64,000 nucleotides of DNA from Alphaproteobacteria bacterium. Lineage in GTDB: Bacteria > Pseudomonadota > Alphaproteobacteria > UBA2136 > UBA6156. Position 1 is the first letter of the stretch. Every line of letters starts with the position of its first letter. A program made the translations under genes and the position numbers. A model generated the notes under the pieces. The model was not told where the DNA came from and made no database searches. It saw nothing but the letters and a program-made list of their open reading frames with translations. The stretch is taken from positions 742,983 through 806,982 of the forward strand of contig JAIXQG010000002.1 in the NCBI GenBank assembly GCA_027485835.1, given 5' to 3'. Shown here in pieces: positions 42,994 to 52,030 of the stretch.

Positions 42994-44367
42994 ATGCGTC
43001 GGGATGTTTACGGATTTGGCCACAAAGCGGTGATGGTGTACGGCATGGGTGCTAGTGGCCGTGCCACCGCGCTGGCGCTGCAGGATGCCGGTGTGGAAGT
43101 GTTTGTGTGGGATGATGGCGATGATTATGCCAGCGGCCCCGACAACAACCTGTTTACGATACGTGCGCCGGATGCGGTGGACTGGACGCGGATTGGCGCG
43201 TTGGTGAAAAGCCCGGGGATTCCGGTAGAGACGTTTTTGGTACGGGCGGCTTTGGCGCACAAGGTGCCGGTGATGACGGATATTGATTTGCTGTACCGGC
43301 GCGACGGCGGCAACGGTGCGGCGTTTATTGGGATTACCGGAACCAATGGCAAGAGCACAACGACGGCGCTGATTGGCCATATTTTGCGGGTGTGTGGCTA
43401 CAAGGTGGCGGTGGGCGGGAATATTGGCACGCCTGCGCTGGCGTTACCGGAGCTGCCGAAGAACGGTGTGTATGTGCTGGAGCTTTCCAGTTACCAGCTA
43501 GAAACCCTGACCGATTTGCAGGCCGATGGCGCGCTGTTGCTGAACCTGACGCCCGACCACTTGGCGCGGCATGGCACGATGGAGGCATATCTGGCCGCCA
43601 AACTGCGGTTGTTTGACACCGCTAAGGCCGGTGCGGTGCAGGTGATGGGTGTGGACCAGCCGCTGTTGCGCGGTGTGGCGGAAACCCGCGGTGTGACTAC
43701 TGTGAGTGTGAACGGCGTGGGCGATTACATTGTGGCCAACGGGCGCCTGACCCATGGGTTGGATACGCTGATGCCGGTGGATGATTTGGAGCACCTGCCC
43801 GGGCCGCACAACGCCCAGAACGTGGCGTGTGCCTACGCGCTGCTGGTGCCGCGCTGGTGCACGGCGGCGGAATTTAGGGATGCCTGCAAAAGCTTCAAGG
43901 GTTTGCCGCACCGTTTGGAAAAGGTGGGTAAGGTTGGCGACGTGCTGTTTGTGAATGACAGCAAGGCTACCAACGGCGACAGCACCGTGTATGCCTTGCA
44001 GAGCTTTAAGAACATTTACTGGATTTGCGGCGGCTTGCCGAAAACCGATGGGTTGGGCGCGTGTGTCAAGCATTTGGGCTCGGTACGGGCGGCGTTTACG
44101 ATTGGGCAGGCGACCGAGGATTTTGCCGAGACACTGGTGAAATATAATGTTCCCAGCTTTAAGTGCCACACCATGGATGTAGCGGTGCGTGAGGCGTTTG
44201 CCGCGGCGCGGAGTGAGGGCTTGGAAGATGCGGTGGTGTTGCTGAGCCCATCTGCTGCCAGCATGGACCAGTTTCGGAATTTTGAGCATCGGGGCGATAC
44301 GTTTGTGAACCTTGTTCAAGGCTTGGTCACCATCGAGCAAGTGGAACGGAGGGTTACGGGCCGATGA
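42994..44367 (+). CDS. murD: UDP-MurNAc-L-alanine:D-glutamate ligase MurD
   Basis: Adds D-glutamate to UDP-MurNAc-L-Ala. The 457-residue product has an N-terminal Rossmann-like UDP-binding domain (YGMGASGRATALAL), the Mur ligase P-loop (GITGTNGKSTTTAL), the LNLTPDHLARHG block and VNDSKATNGDST. A GAAAGGA site lies before the start and the end overlaps ftsW by four bases (ATGA). Confidence 0.96.
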   Translation: MRRDVYGFGHKAVMVYGMGASGRATALALQDAGVEVFVWDDGDDYASGPDNNLFTIRAPDAVDWTRIGALVKSPGIPVETFLVRAALAHKVPVMTDIDLLYRRDGGNGAAFIGITGTNGKSTTTALIGHILRVCGYKVAVGGNIGTPALALPELPKNGVYVLELSSYQLETLTDLQADGALLLNLTPDHLARHGTMEAYLAAKLRLFDTAKAGAVQVMGVDQPLLRGVAETRGVTTVSVNGVGDYIVANGRLTHGLDTLMPVDDLEHLPGPHNAQNVACAYALLVPRWCTAAEFRDACKSFKGLPHRLEKVGKVGDVLFVNDSKATNGDSTVYALQSFKNIYWICGGLPKTDGLGACVKHLGSVRAAFTIGQATEDFAETLVKYNVPSFKCHTMDVAVREAFAAARSEGLEDAVVLLSPSAASMDQFRNFEHRGDTFVNLVQGLVTIEQVERRVTGR

Positions 44368-45476
44368 GCATTTATCGTCAGAGCCGGCACCCGTTGGTGC
44401 GTTGGTGGTGGGAAATGGACCGCGTGGCGGTGTTTATCATTGTCGTCATCATGCTGTGTGGTGCGGTGGCGGTGACCACCGCAAGTGTGGCAGTGGCCAA
44501 GAGCTATAACGTGGGGCCTTACCACTTTGCCGTACGGCACTATCTGTTTTTGTTACTGGCGTTGGGTGTGACCTTGGGCATGACGACGCTGAAGCCGGAA
44601 GGTGTGAAGCGCGTGGGGATGTTCCTGTTCGCGGGGGCCTTTGTGGGGATTTTGCTGACATTCGTGATTGGGACCGAAGTAAAAGGTGCGCGGCGCTGGA
44701 TTGATATTGCCGGGCAGAGTATCCAGCCGACTGAGTTTATGAAGCCTGCGTTGATTTTGGTGACGGCGGCTTTGCTTTCGAGCCATGACAAGCGTAAGCA
44801 GTTGCATGGCTATTTCGCGAGTATCATCATGATGGGTGCGGTGGGCTTGCCGGTATTGATGCAGCCGAACTTCGGGATGGCGCTGGCGATGGGGCTGGTG
44901 TGGTTTTTGCAGGTGTTTATGGCCGGTTTGCCTTTGCTGTGGCTGGCGCCGGTGGTGGCGGGTGGCTTGTGCGTGGTGGTGGGGGCCTATACCATGCTGC
45001 CGCACGTGCGGGACCGTTTGGAGCGGTTTATCAACCCCGAAAGCTCGGATACCTATCAGGTCGACCAGGCCAATGAGGCGATTATGATGGGGCACCTGTG
45101 GGGCCGTGGCGCGGGCGAAGGTGTGGTGAAGCACCAGCTGCCGGACGCCCACACCGACTTTATTTTTGCGGTGGTGGCCGAGGAGTTCGGGATTGTGGTC
45201 GGGCTGTTGCTGATGGGTCTGTTTTTGACCCTTGTGCTGCGGGGGTTCAGCCGCGTGCTGGCGCAGGAGGACCGTTTTGTGTTGCTGGGTGTGGGCGGTT
45301 TGCTGACGCTGATTTCCATTCACGTTTGTGTAAACATTGGCGTGGCGCTGCACCTTGTACCGACGACAGGGATGACCTTGCCGTTTATCAGTTACGGTGG
45401 TAGCTCTACCTTCGCGATGGCGCTGGTATTGGGCTTTTTGCTGGCCCTGCTGCGCAAACAAGGAAAGCGGATTTAA
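44364..45476 (+). CDS. ftsW: septal peptidoglycan polymerase FtsW
   Basis: A SEDS-family glycosyltransferase that builds septal glycan strands with FtsI. The 370-residue product has about ten membrane helices; the extracytoplasmic loop holds the catalytic Asp region, and the C-terminal motif PTTGMTLPFISYGGSS is the SEDS signature. It overlaps murD by four bases and precedes murG by three. Confidence 0.95.
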   Translation: MSIYRQSRHPLVRWWWEMDRVAVFIIVVIMLCGAVAVTTASVAVAKSYNVGPYHFAVRHYLFLLLALGVTLGMTTLKPEGVKRVGMFLFAGAFVGILLTFVIGTEVKGARRWIDIAGQSIQPTEFMKPALILVTAALLSSHDKRKQLHGYFASIIMMGAVGLPVLMQPNFGMALAMGLVWFLQVFMAGLPLLWLAPVVAGGLCVVVGAYTMLPHVRDRLERFINPESSDTYQVDQANEAIMMGHLWGRGAGEGVVKHQLPDAHTDFIFAVVAEEFGIVVGLLLMGLFLTLVLRGFSRVLAQEDRFVLLGVGGLLTLISIHVCVNIGVALHLVPTTGMTLPFISYGGSSTFAMALVLGFLLALLRKQGKRI

Positions 45477-45479
45477 GCG

Positions 45480-46595
45480 ATGGTACAGACGGAGAAACGC
45501 ACTATTTTGGTAGCAAGCGGCGCGAGTGGGGGGCATTTGTTTCCGGCGCTTTCGGTGGCGCAGGCGTTGTGTGAGGCGGACGGGACGCGTCCGGCCTTTC
45601 ACGTGAAGGTCATTTTGGGCGGCAGCAAGTTTTTAGATGTGGTGGAGCGTACCGGTTTGCCGCACGTGCGCTTGCCCGCGGCGGCGTTTAACGACCGTGG
45701 TCCGCTAGGGATTTTGTGGGCGTTTGGCAAGCTGGCGCGCGGGTTTTTAAAAGCTTTGAAACTGGTGATGCGCGAGAAGCCGGTGGCGGTATTCGGCACT
45801 GGCGGTTATGCCACCGTGGCGCTGATGCTGGCGGCGAAGTTGCGTGGTGTGCCGACGATTATCCATGAACAGAATGTGCTGCCGGGGCGGGCTAACCGGT
45901 TTCTCTCCCGCTTTGCCGATGTGGTGGTGCTGACGTTTGAAGAGAGTTTGGGGTACCTGACCAGTGTAAAAGGCCGTGTGGTGGTGGCGGGCACGCCGCT
46001 GCGGGAAGAGATTTTGGAGGCTGCGCGGGGGAAGAAGGTTAAGGATTCCGATGTGTTTAACCTATTGGTACTGGGCGGAAGCCAAGGCGCGCGGATTTTG
46101 AGTGAAGTGGTGCCGGAAATGGTGGGCATGCTGCCTGCGGCCGACCGTGCGCGTTTGCATGTGGTGCAGCAGGTGCGCGGCGATGACTTTGAGCGTGTGA
46201 CCAGTACCTATGCCAAGCAGGGTTTGGCGGGGATTACGGTTGAGACCTTCTTTACCGATATGCCCAAGCGCTATGCCGAGGCGGACATTGTGATTGGCCG
46301 TAGTGGCGTGGGTACCGTGCTGGAGTGCGCGACGATGGGAGTACCGGCGATTTATGTACCGCTGGAGTTGGCGGATGGTCACCAAAAATTGAATGCCAGC
46401 GTGGCCGAGAAGGTTGGTGCTGCGGTGGTGGTGGAGCAGGCGTATTTTACCCCTGCGAACCTGCTGGTGCATGTGCGGGCGCTGATGCAGGACAAGGTTC
46501 GGCTTGACTCTATGGGCAAAGCCGCGTTAGGGCTGGCCCGCCCCGATGCCACGCGTGTGGTGGCGCAGGTGGTGGCCGAGGCGGTGAAGAATTAA
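45480..46595 (+). CDS. murG: lipid II synthase MurG
   Basis: Transfers GlcNAc from UDP-GlcNAc to lipid I at the inner face of the membrane. The 371-residue product has two Rossmann-type halves: the first with ASGASGGHLFPALSVAQ (G loop 1), the second with VLGGSQGARILSE (G loop) and ATMGVPAIYVPLE...HQKLNA near the UDP site. It is a normal length for MurG. Confidence 0.96.
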   Translation: MVQTEKRTILVASGASGGHLFPALSVAQALCEADGTRPAFHVKVILGGSKFLDVVERTGLPHVRLPAAAFNDRGPLGILWAFGKLARGFLKALKLVMREKPVAVFGTGGYATVALMLAAKLRGVPTIIHEQNVLPGRANRFLSRFADVVVLTFEESLGYLTSVKGRVVVAGTPLREEILEAARGKKVKDSDVFNLLVLGGSQGARILSEVVPEMVGMLPAADRARLHVVQQVRGDDFERVTSTYAKQGLAGITVETFFTDMPKRYAEADIVIGRSGVGTVLECATMGVPAIYVPLELADGHQKLNASVAEKVGAAVVVEQAYFTPANLLVHVRALMQDKVRLDSMGKAALGLARPDATRVVAQVVAEAVKN

Positions 46596-46625
46596 GTATC
46601 GGCCGGTGAGTGAGAGGGAGAGACT

Positions 46626-48044
46626 ATGAAGATTTTTGGTAAAGACGTTAAAGGGTTAAGCCTTCACTTTGTGGGTGTGGGTGGTATTGGTATGAGCGGC
46701 TTGGCCGAAGTGCTGGCCGGGCTGGGGGCGAAGGTTTCGGGCAGCGATGGCGGCACCAAGGGCGATTTTGCGCGGTTGGAAAAGGCTGGGGTTACGGTGT
46801 TCCGTGGCCATAAGGCCGAGCAGGTACCTGCCGATGCGATTGTGGTGTTGAGTACCGCGATACCGGCCGATAACCCCGAGCGTGTGGCTGCCAAGAGCCA
46901 AAAACTGCAGATTGTGCACCGCGCGGATGTGCTGGCCGAGATTATGACGAACTATCAGACCGTGGCGGTAAGTGGCACCCACGGCAAAACCAGCACCACG
47001 GCGCTGATTTACACCGTGCTGAAAGCCGCCGACATGGATGTGGGCGTGATTAACGGCGGTGTGTTGCAGGCGCTGGGGACGAATGCGGTGTTGCCGAAAA
47101 CGACCTCTGGCTGGTTGGTGGTAGAAGCCGATGAGAGCGATGCGAGCTTTTTGAAGCTGAAGCCGACCATTGCGGTGATTACCAATATTGAGCCCGAGCA
47201 TATGGATACCTATGGCACCGAGGAAAAGCTGGTGCAGGCGTTTGTGGACTTTGCCAACAGCGCCGAAGTGGCGGTGATTTGCGGCGATGATGCCAATGCG
47301 ATGATTGTGGAGGCCCAGACCGAGAGCGATGTGATGACCTACGGCATGGAAGAGGGTGCCGATGTTTACACCGAGAGCTACAGTGCAACGCGCGCCGGTG
47401 GCACTTTGCCGAACGGTGGCATGGGCATGGCGTTTGACGTGAGCGTGCGTGGGGGAATTATTGAAGACGTGGTGGTGGCGCTGCCCGGTGCGCACTACGT
47501 ACTGAACAGCCTTGCGGCGTTGGCTGTAGCCAGCATTGCCAAGGCCGATGTGGTGAAGGCCGCCGAAGGCTTGGCACAGTTTGAAGGTGTGGGGCGCCGC
47601 TTTACCAAAGTAGGTGAGTGGCATGGTGCGGATGTGATTGATGATTACGGCCACCACCCGACCGAAATTATGGCGACGCTGGGGGCGGCCAAGCAGGCCT
47701 ATGCCGGTAAGATTGTGGCGGTGATCCAGCCGCACCGCTACACCCGCCTGCGCGACCTGATGGACGAGTTTGCCGGTTGTGCCAAGATTGCCGATGTGGC
47801 CGTGCTGATGCCGGTTTACAGTGCCGGTGAGCAAGCAATTGAGGGTGTGGACCACGAAGTATTGGCCTACAAGATGGAAGAGGCCGGCTTGCCGGAAGAG
47901 GTGCATGTGGTGGCGGATGAATCCGGCTTGCAAAAAGTATTGCACCACCTGCACGTGGGCAAGGGCGACGTGATTGTGTGCCTTGGTGCCGGTACTATTA
48001 CGGATTATGCCAAGCACTTGGCGCATCACCATCATCATCACTAG
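46626..48044 (+). CDS. murC: UDP-MurNAc:L-alanine ligase MurC with a natural His6 tail
   Basis: Adds L-alanine to UDP-MurNAc, first step of the stem peptide. The 472-residue product has GVGGIGMSGLAEVLAGLG at the N-terminus, the P-loop GTHGKTSTTAL, and DDYGHHPTEI in the C-terminal domain. The last residues are KHLAHHHHHH, encoded by six consecutive CAT/CAC codons just before TAG. The TAG is part of the AGGAGG ribosome site of murB (TAGGAGG), so end and next start are closely linked. Confidence 0.96.
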   Translation: MKIFGKDVKGLSLHFVGVGGIGMSGLAEVLAGLGAKVSGSDGGTKGDFARLEKAGVTVFRGHKAEQVPADAIVVLSTAIPADNPERVAAKSQKLQIVHRADVLAEIMTNYQTVAVSGTHGKTSTTALIYTVLKAADMDVGVINGGVLQALGTNAVLPKTTSGWLVVEADESDASFLKLKPTIAVITNIEPEHMDTYGTEEKLVQAFVDFANSAEVAVICGDDANAMIVEAQTESDVMTYGMEEGADVYTESYSATRAGGTLPNGGMGMAFDVSVRGGIIEDVVVALPGAHYVLNSLAALAVASIAKADVVKAAEGLAQFEGVGRRFTKVGEWHGADVIDDYGHHPTEIMATLGAAKQAYAGKIVAVIQPHRYTRLRDLMDEFAGCAKIADVAVLMPVYSAGEQAIEGVDHEVLAYKMEEAGLPEEVHVVADESGLQKVLHHLHVGKGDVIVCLGAGTITDYAKHLAHHHHHH

Positions 48045-48052
48045 GAGGCTTT

Positions 48053-48991
48053 ATGAAGGAGTGGCCCCTACCTAACTGGTTTGAGGAATTGCCCGAGGGG
48101 CCTGTTTATACACGTAATGTGCCGCTAGCCGATTACACTACGATTAAAGTGGGCGGCCCTGCCGAGGCGATGGCCGAGGTGACGGACTGGGCGCAGATGG
48201 CGGCGCTGGTGAAATGGTGCAATGCCCATGCTGTGGCGCTGACGCCGATGGGCAAGGGCAGCAACATGGTGATACGCGATGGCGGGATTGCCGGTGTGGT
48301 GGTGAATCTGGCTAAGGGTTTGGATGCGGTACGGGTGGACGGTAACGTGTTGTACGCCGAAGCCGGTGCGGCGAATGGTACGGCGGCGCGGGCGGCTCGG
48401 GAAGCCGGGCTTGAAGGGATTGCGTTTTTTGGGGGAATCCCCGGGGCTATAGGTGGTGCCTTGCGTATGAATGCCGGTGCCTATGGATTTGAAACCTTTG
48501 ACCGCATTACACGCGTGTGGGTGCTGGATGCCGATGGTGAGGAGCGCGAGGTTGCGCCGGAGTTTTTGGCGCCGCGTTACCGTGGTACGGCGTTGCCGAT
48601 GGGGTGGCTGTACAAGGCTGCCGAATGGCAATTGCAGGCGGGTGACAAGGAAGAGATTCGGAAGCAGATGCAGGAAATTAACCGCGCGCGGAGTACGTCT
48701 CAGCCCTTGCACATGCCGAGTTCGGGCAGCTGGTTTAAGAACGTGGTGCGCGATGGCGAGCGTGTGAACGCGTGGCGGATTGTCGATGAAGCCGGTTGCC
48801 GCGGCATGCGCGTGGGCGGGGCGCAGGTGAGTGAGCAGCACGCCAACTTTTTTGTGAATGCGGGTGCGAAAGAAGGCACGCCCGGTACGGCGGCGGACTT
48901 TGAGGCGCTGAGCCAGATGGTTGAGGCGCAGATTTCTGAAAAATTGGGAATCGTGATCGAACGCGAAGTGCGGTTTACGGGGGTGGAGTAG
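48053..48991 (+). CDS. murB: UDP-N-acetylenolpyruvoylglucosamine reductase MurB
   Basis: An FAD enzyme that reduces UDP-GlcNAc-enolpyruvate to UDP-MurNAc. The 312-residue product has the FAD-binding blocks YTTIKVGGPAEAM and MGKGSNMVIRDGG, the FFGGIPGAIGGALRMNAGAYG motif, the proton donor Ser in SSGSWFKN, and EREVRFTG at the end. AGGAGG lies seven bases before ATG 48053. ddl, often next in proteobacteria, is missing. Confidence 0.95.
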   Translation: MKEWPLPNWFEELPEGPVYTRNVPLADYTTIKVGGPAEAMAEVTDWAQMAALVKWCNAHAVALTPMGKGSNMVIRDGGIAGVVVNLAKGLDAVRVDGNVLYAEAGAANGTAARAAREAGLEGIAFFGGIPGAIGGALRMNAGAYGFETFDRITRVWVLDADGEEREVAPEFLAPRYRGTALPMGWLYKAAEWQLQAGDKEEIRKQMQEINRARSTSQPLHMPSSGSWFKNVVRDGERVNAWRIVDEAGCRGMRVGGAQVSEQHANFFVNAGAKEGTPGTAADFEALSQMVEAQISEKLGIVIEREVRFTGVE

Positions 48992-48995
48992 TACT

Positions 48996-49526
48996 GTGAA
49001 GAAGACTTTGCCGGTTGCCGAAAAGCAGGCCGATGTGGGTGGGCGGAGCCGGTTGCGTCAGGTTGTTTACGAGTTTGAGGACGGAGCGCGGCAGGGGTAT
49101 GACCTGTATGATGTGCGGGCGAGCATGTAGGGCAGTGCGGGGGTTTTGCCGCTTGATGATGAGGGATATGTGTATCTGGTAGAGGAGTTTTTACCGGCTC
49201 TGGGCACATGGGGCTTGAGCCTGCCACGGGGTGGAATTGATGTGCGTGAGGAACCGGAAGCGGCTGCGCGGCGTGAGCTGAAGGAGGAAGCTGGACTGGC
49301 GTGTGAGGTACTTGAGCCCTTGTGGCAGGGGGTGGTGATGCCGAATGCGAGCAGTTGGCATGTGCACTTGTTTGTGGGCAGTGGTGTGAGCGAAGTTATG
49401 CGTGAGGGCGGTGATGAAGTGGGCGGCGTGCGTACGGTCAAGTTGCCTTTGGAAGAGGTAAAAGCGATGGTGCGTGCGGGTAAAGTGGATGGTGCTTTGC
49501 TAGCGTTGGCGGTGATGATGGTGTGA
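48996..49526 (+). pseudogene. Nudix hydrolase gene with an in-frame TAG
   Basis: From GTG 48996 one frame reads through to 49526 except for a TAG at 49128-49130 (codon 45). Residues before and after together look like one ADP-ribose-pyrophosphatase-type Nudix protein: YDVRAS(M)*GSAGVLPLD, then the complete Nudix box from GGIDVRE to KEEAGL with every consensus residue. TAG ends many other genes here, so it is a normal stop. A TTG at 49146 could restart and give 126 residues that still hold the box. Either a recent nonsense mutation or a shortened gene. Confidence 0.75.
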
Positions 49527-49529
49527 TAT

Positions 49530-49547
49530 TATTCCTTATAGGGAATA
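49530..49547. promoter_or_regulatory. 18-bp dyad upstream of ftsQ
   Basis: TATTCCTTATAGGGAATA is a near-perfect dyad in an AT-rich patch, 210 bp before ftsQ. It could be an operator; nothing else supports this. Confidence 0.3.
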
Positions 49548-49756
49548 AATGATTTTTACCATTACATAAATGGAATGTCGTGTCGGTGGGGTTTGGGGGA
49601 CACACCCCCTGAGGGGAATGTCGGATGAGGGGCTAAGTTGTTGATTTGTTCCTTCGAAAAGGGTGGCTGGGAGCTTTGGTTTCTGATAGGGTATGCACAT
49701 TCTGATTGATTTCAGGTTCGTCCCGCAAAAGTGCAACAGTAAGAGGAGGTTGGTCC

Positions 49757-50683
49757 ATGGTTCCGCGTAAGCCCGTTGACGTGCCTCCGGTTGAGCTGAT
49801 GGACGAGTTTGGCGGGAGTTTGTTTGGTGGCACGCGGCCGAAGAAAGTTGAGGCTCCGAAGGGATTTAGAGGCTGGCTTGCCAAAACCGAGCAGCGCGTG
49901 ATTTCATGGCCTTGGACGCGCATTGGTCAAGGTGCGGCGATGGTGGTGTTGCTGGCAGGCGGCTATGCCTTGTGGACCAACCGTGCGGGTGTAAGTGATT
50001 TTACCGCGGCCTACGTAGCGGAGGCGACCGGTGCGGTAGTTGAAAAAATCGTGGTGAGTGGCGCGGTGTATACGGGGCGGGAAGACCTGCAAAGTGCGCT
50101 GGGTTTGCAGCGGGGTGATAGTTTGGTCGGTTTTGATGCCGGTAGTGCCCGTGCCCGCATTGAGCAATTGCCGTGGGTGCGTTTGGCGAGTGTGGACCGC
50201 ATGTTGCCCGACCGTGTGAACGTGACGATTTATGAACACGTGCCGCTGGCGCGTTTGGTGGCCGATGGTCAGATTTGGGTGATTAACAAGGACGGCAAGC
50301 GGATTGTGGCTGATGCCAGTAACGCCTTTGCCGGATTGCCGTTGTTGAAGGGTGATGGGGCGGCTGCGCAAGCTGGGCCGCTGTTTATGCACCTTGCCAA
50401 CTGGCCGCAGCTTTTGACCCAGTTGCGCGAAGCCGAATGGGTGGGCGACCGCCGCTGGAACTTGCGTTTTGTGAGCGGTGTGATGGTGCAATTGCCGGAA
50501 GATAGCCGCACCTTTGGTACCGAGCAGGCGTTGCCGCTGCTGGCCAAATTGGAAGAGGCCCGTCATGTATTGACGCTGAACGCCGGTGAAGTGGACTTGC
50601 GTTTGCCGGACCGTGTGGTATTGCGCCTGCCGGAGACCGTGGGCACGACACCGGTGACCCAAAAGCCGGCGGTAGCAGGTTAA
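49757..50683 (+). CDS. ftsQ: cell division protein FtsQ
   Basis: FtsQ scaffolds FtsB and FtsL in the divisome. The 308-residue product has a cytoplasmic tail of about 50 residues, one membrane helix (about 53-71), a POTRA domain (about 90-160; VVEKIVVSGAVYTGREDLQSAL, with QLPWVRLASVDRMLPDRVNV) and the FtsQ beta domain (about 165-295). AGGAGG lies just before ATG 49757. It is preceded by a gap of 230 bp that should carry a promoter. Confidence 0.93.
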   Translation: MVPRKPVDVPPVELMDEFGGSLFGGTRPKKVEAPKGFRGWLAKTEQRVISWPWTRIGQGAAMVVLLAGGYALWTNRAGVSDFTAAYVAEATGAVVEKIVVSGAVYTGREDLQSALGLQRGDSLVGFDAGSARARIEQLPWVRLASVDRMLPDRVNVTIYEHVPLARLVADGQIWVINKDGKRIVADASNAFAGLPLLKGDGAAAQAGPLFMHLANWPQLLTQLREAEWVGDRRWNLRFVSGVMVQLPEDSRTFGTEQALPLLAKLEEARHVLTLNAGEVDLRLPDRVVLRLPETVGTTPVTQKPAVAG

Positions 50684-50723
50684 TGAGATTTGAGAATTAG
50701 GAATCAGGACGAAGACGAGCATT

Positions 50724-51974
50724 ATGGTTAAGACGCGCAACAGAATCGTAGCAGGGCTGGATATTGGAAGCAGCAAGGTCGCGTGCTTTATCGCCGAGCT
50801 GGATGAGTTTTATAACCCGCATGTTCTGGGCTACGGTCAGCATATTTCCACCGGTTTGAAGCGTGGGATGATTGTGGATATGGACCGCACCGAAACGGCG
50901 ATTCGGGAAGCTGTACACGCCGCCGAGGACATGGCCGGTGTGGAAATTCAGGGTGTGATTGTGAGCTTAGGTGGTGTGCACCTGCGCAGCCATATGACCG
51001 ACGGTTTGGTGGTGCTGAACAAGCAGGACATTACTGACGCGGATATCTTCAAGGTCATTGACGTGGCACGTGCCCGCCAGATTGGCGATGATCGTCAGAT
51101 TATCCATGCCCAAGCCACTAAGTACGTGTTGGATAATCAGAGCGATATCCGTGACCCGCGCGGCATGACTGGCAGCCGTTTGGAAGCCGATGTGCATATT
51201 ATTACGGCGGCGACTAGTGCCATACGTAACGTGGTGCGCTGTGTGGAGCGAGCCAATTTGGAAGTGCTGGACATTGTGGTGCAGCCTTACGCCAGCGCGC
51301 TGGCGACCGTGGTGCCGGACGAGCGTGAGCTTGGCGTGGCACTGGTGGATATTGGCGGCGGCACGATTGATTTGGCGATTTATGCCGAAGGGGCGTTGGT
51401 TTACACGGCGGTGATTCCGCTGGGTGGCCAGCACATTACCGCCGATATTGCGCGCGGGCTTTCGACTCCGCTGACCGCCGCTGAGCGCATTAAAGTGCTG
51501 CACGGCCATGCCATGGCAAGCACGATTGTGACCGATGACGAATTTGAAGTGCCGAGCGTGGGCGATGATACCCAGACCGTGAAGGTGGAGGCGACACACA
51601 TGACCAAGAGTGCGCTGGCGGGGATTATTCAGCCGCGTTGCGAGGAAATGCTTGAGCTGGTGCGCGACAAGATTGAACAGAGTGGGTTTGAAGCAGCGAT
51701 TGGCCGCCGCGTGGTGCTGACCGGTGGCGCGAGCCAGTTGAATGGCTTGCGTAACCTGGCCGAAGTGGTGCTGGACAAGAGCGTGCGTTTGGCGCGTCCG
51801 GTAGGTGTGCAGGGCTTGACCGATTTAAGCGGTACGCCCGGGTTTGCCACGCCGGTGGGCTTGCTGATTTACGGGGCCCGTCAGGCCGCCCAGCAGAGCC
51901 GTGTGCGTGTGACCGACAGCAAGATTGCACAGTTGGCCGGACAGATGGCGAAGTTGTTGCGGTTTGCGAATTAA
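50724..51974 (+). CDS. ftsA: cell division protein FtsA
   Basis: An actin-like ATPase that tethers FtsZ to the membrane. The 416-residue product has phosphate loops VAGLDIGSSKVACFIAEL and VDIGGGTIDLAIYAEG, and adenosine-binding VVLTGGASQLNGL. The C-terminal KIAQLAGQMAKLLRFAN resembles the amphipathic membrane-targeting helix of the family. It follows ftsQ by 40 bp, and a large hairpin follows its stop. Confidence 0.96.
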   Translation: MVKTRNRIVAGLDIGSSKVACFIAELDEFYNPHVLGYGQHISTGLKRGMIVDMDRTETAIREAVHAAEDMAGVEIQGVIVSLGGVHLRSHMTDGLVVLNKQDITDADIFKVIDVARARQIGDDRQIIHAQATKYVLDNQSDIRDPRGMTGSRLEADVHIITAATSAIRNVVRCVERANLEVLDIVVQPYASALATVVPDERELGVALVDIGGGTIDLAIYAEGALVYTAVIPLGGQHITADIARGLSTPLTAAERIKVLHGHAMASTIVTDDEFEVPSVGDDTQTVKVEATHMTKSALAGIIQPRCEEMLELVRDKIEQSGFEAAIGRRVVLTGGASQLNGLRNLAEVVLDKSVRLARPVGVQGLTDLSGTPGFATPVGLLIYGARQAAQQSRVRVTDSKIAQLAGQMAKLLRFAN

Positions 51975-51978
51975 GCTG

Positions 51979-52019
51979 AAATGCATGAAGGCCGCCTGTG
52001 GGGCGGCCTTCGTGCATTT
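51979..52019. terminator. large hairpin after ftsA
   Basis: AAATGCA(T)GAAGGCCGCC pairs with GGCGGCCTTC(G)TGCATTT, about 17 bp with one mismatch and a four-base loop. It separates ftsA from the convergent gene at 52031 and is probably a bidirectional terminator, though T runs are short. Confidence 0.65.
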
Positions 52020-52030
52020 CGAGGGGGAGA

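Noticed and set aside
46656-48041. Minus-strand open frame opposite murC, starting with a Met run
   Set aside because: The Met run is the complement of the His codons of murC; it is a shadow frame.
48010-48044. MurC His tail as contamination from an expression vector
   Set aside because: The His codons run straight into the native TAGGAGG and murB, and the flanking genes are in chromosomal order.
49128-49130. Idea that TAG is recoded as an amino acid in this genome
   Set aside because: TAG ends fliS, fliL, murE, murC, murB and other intact genes at the expected place, so it is an ordinary stop.
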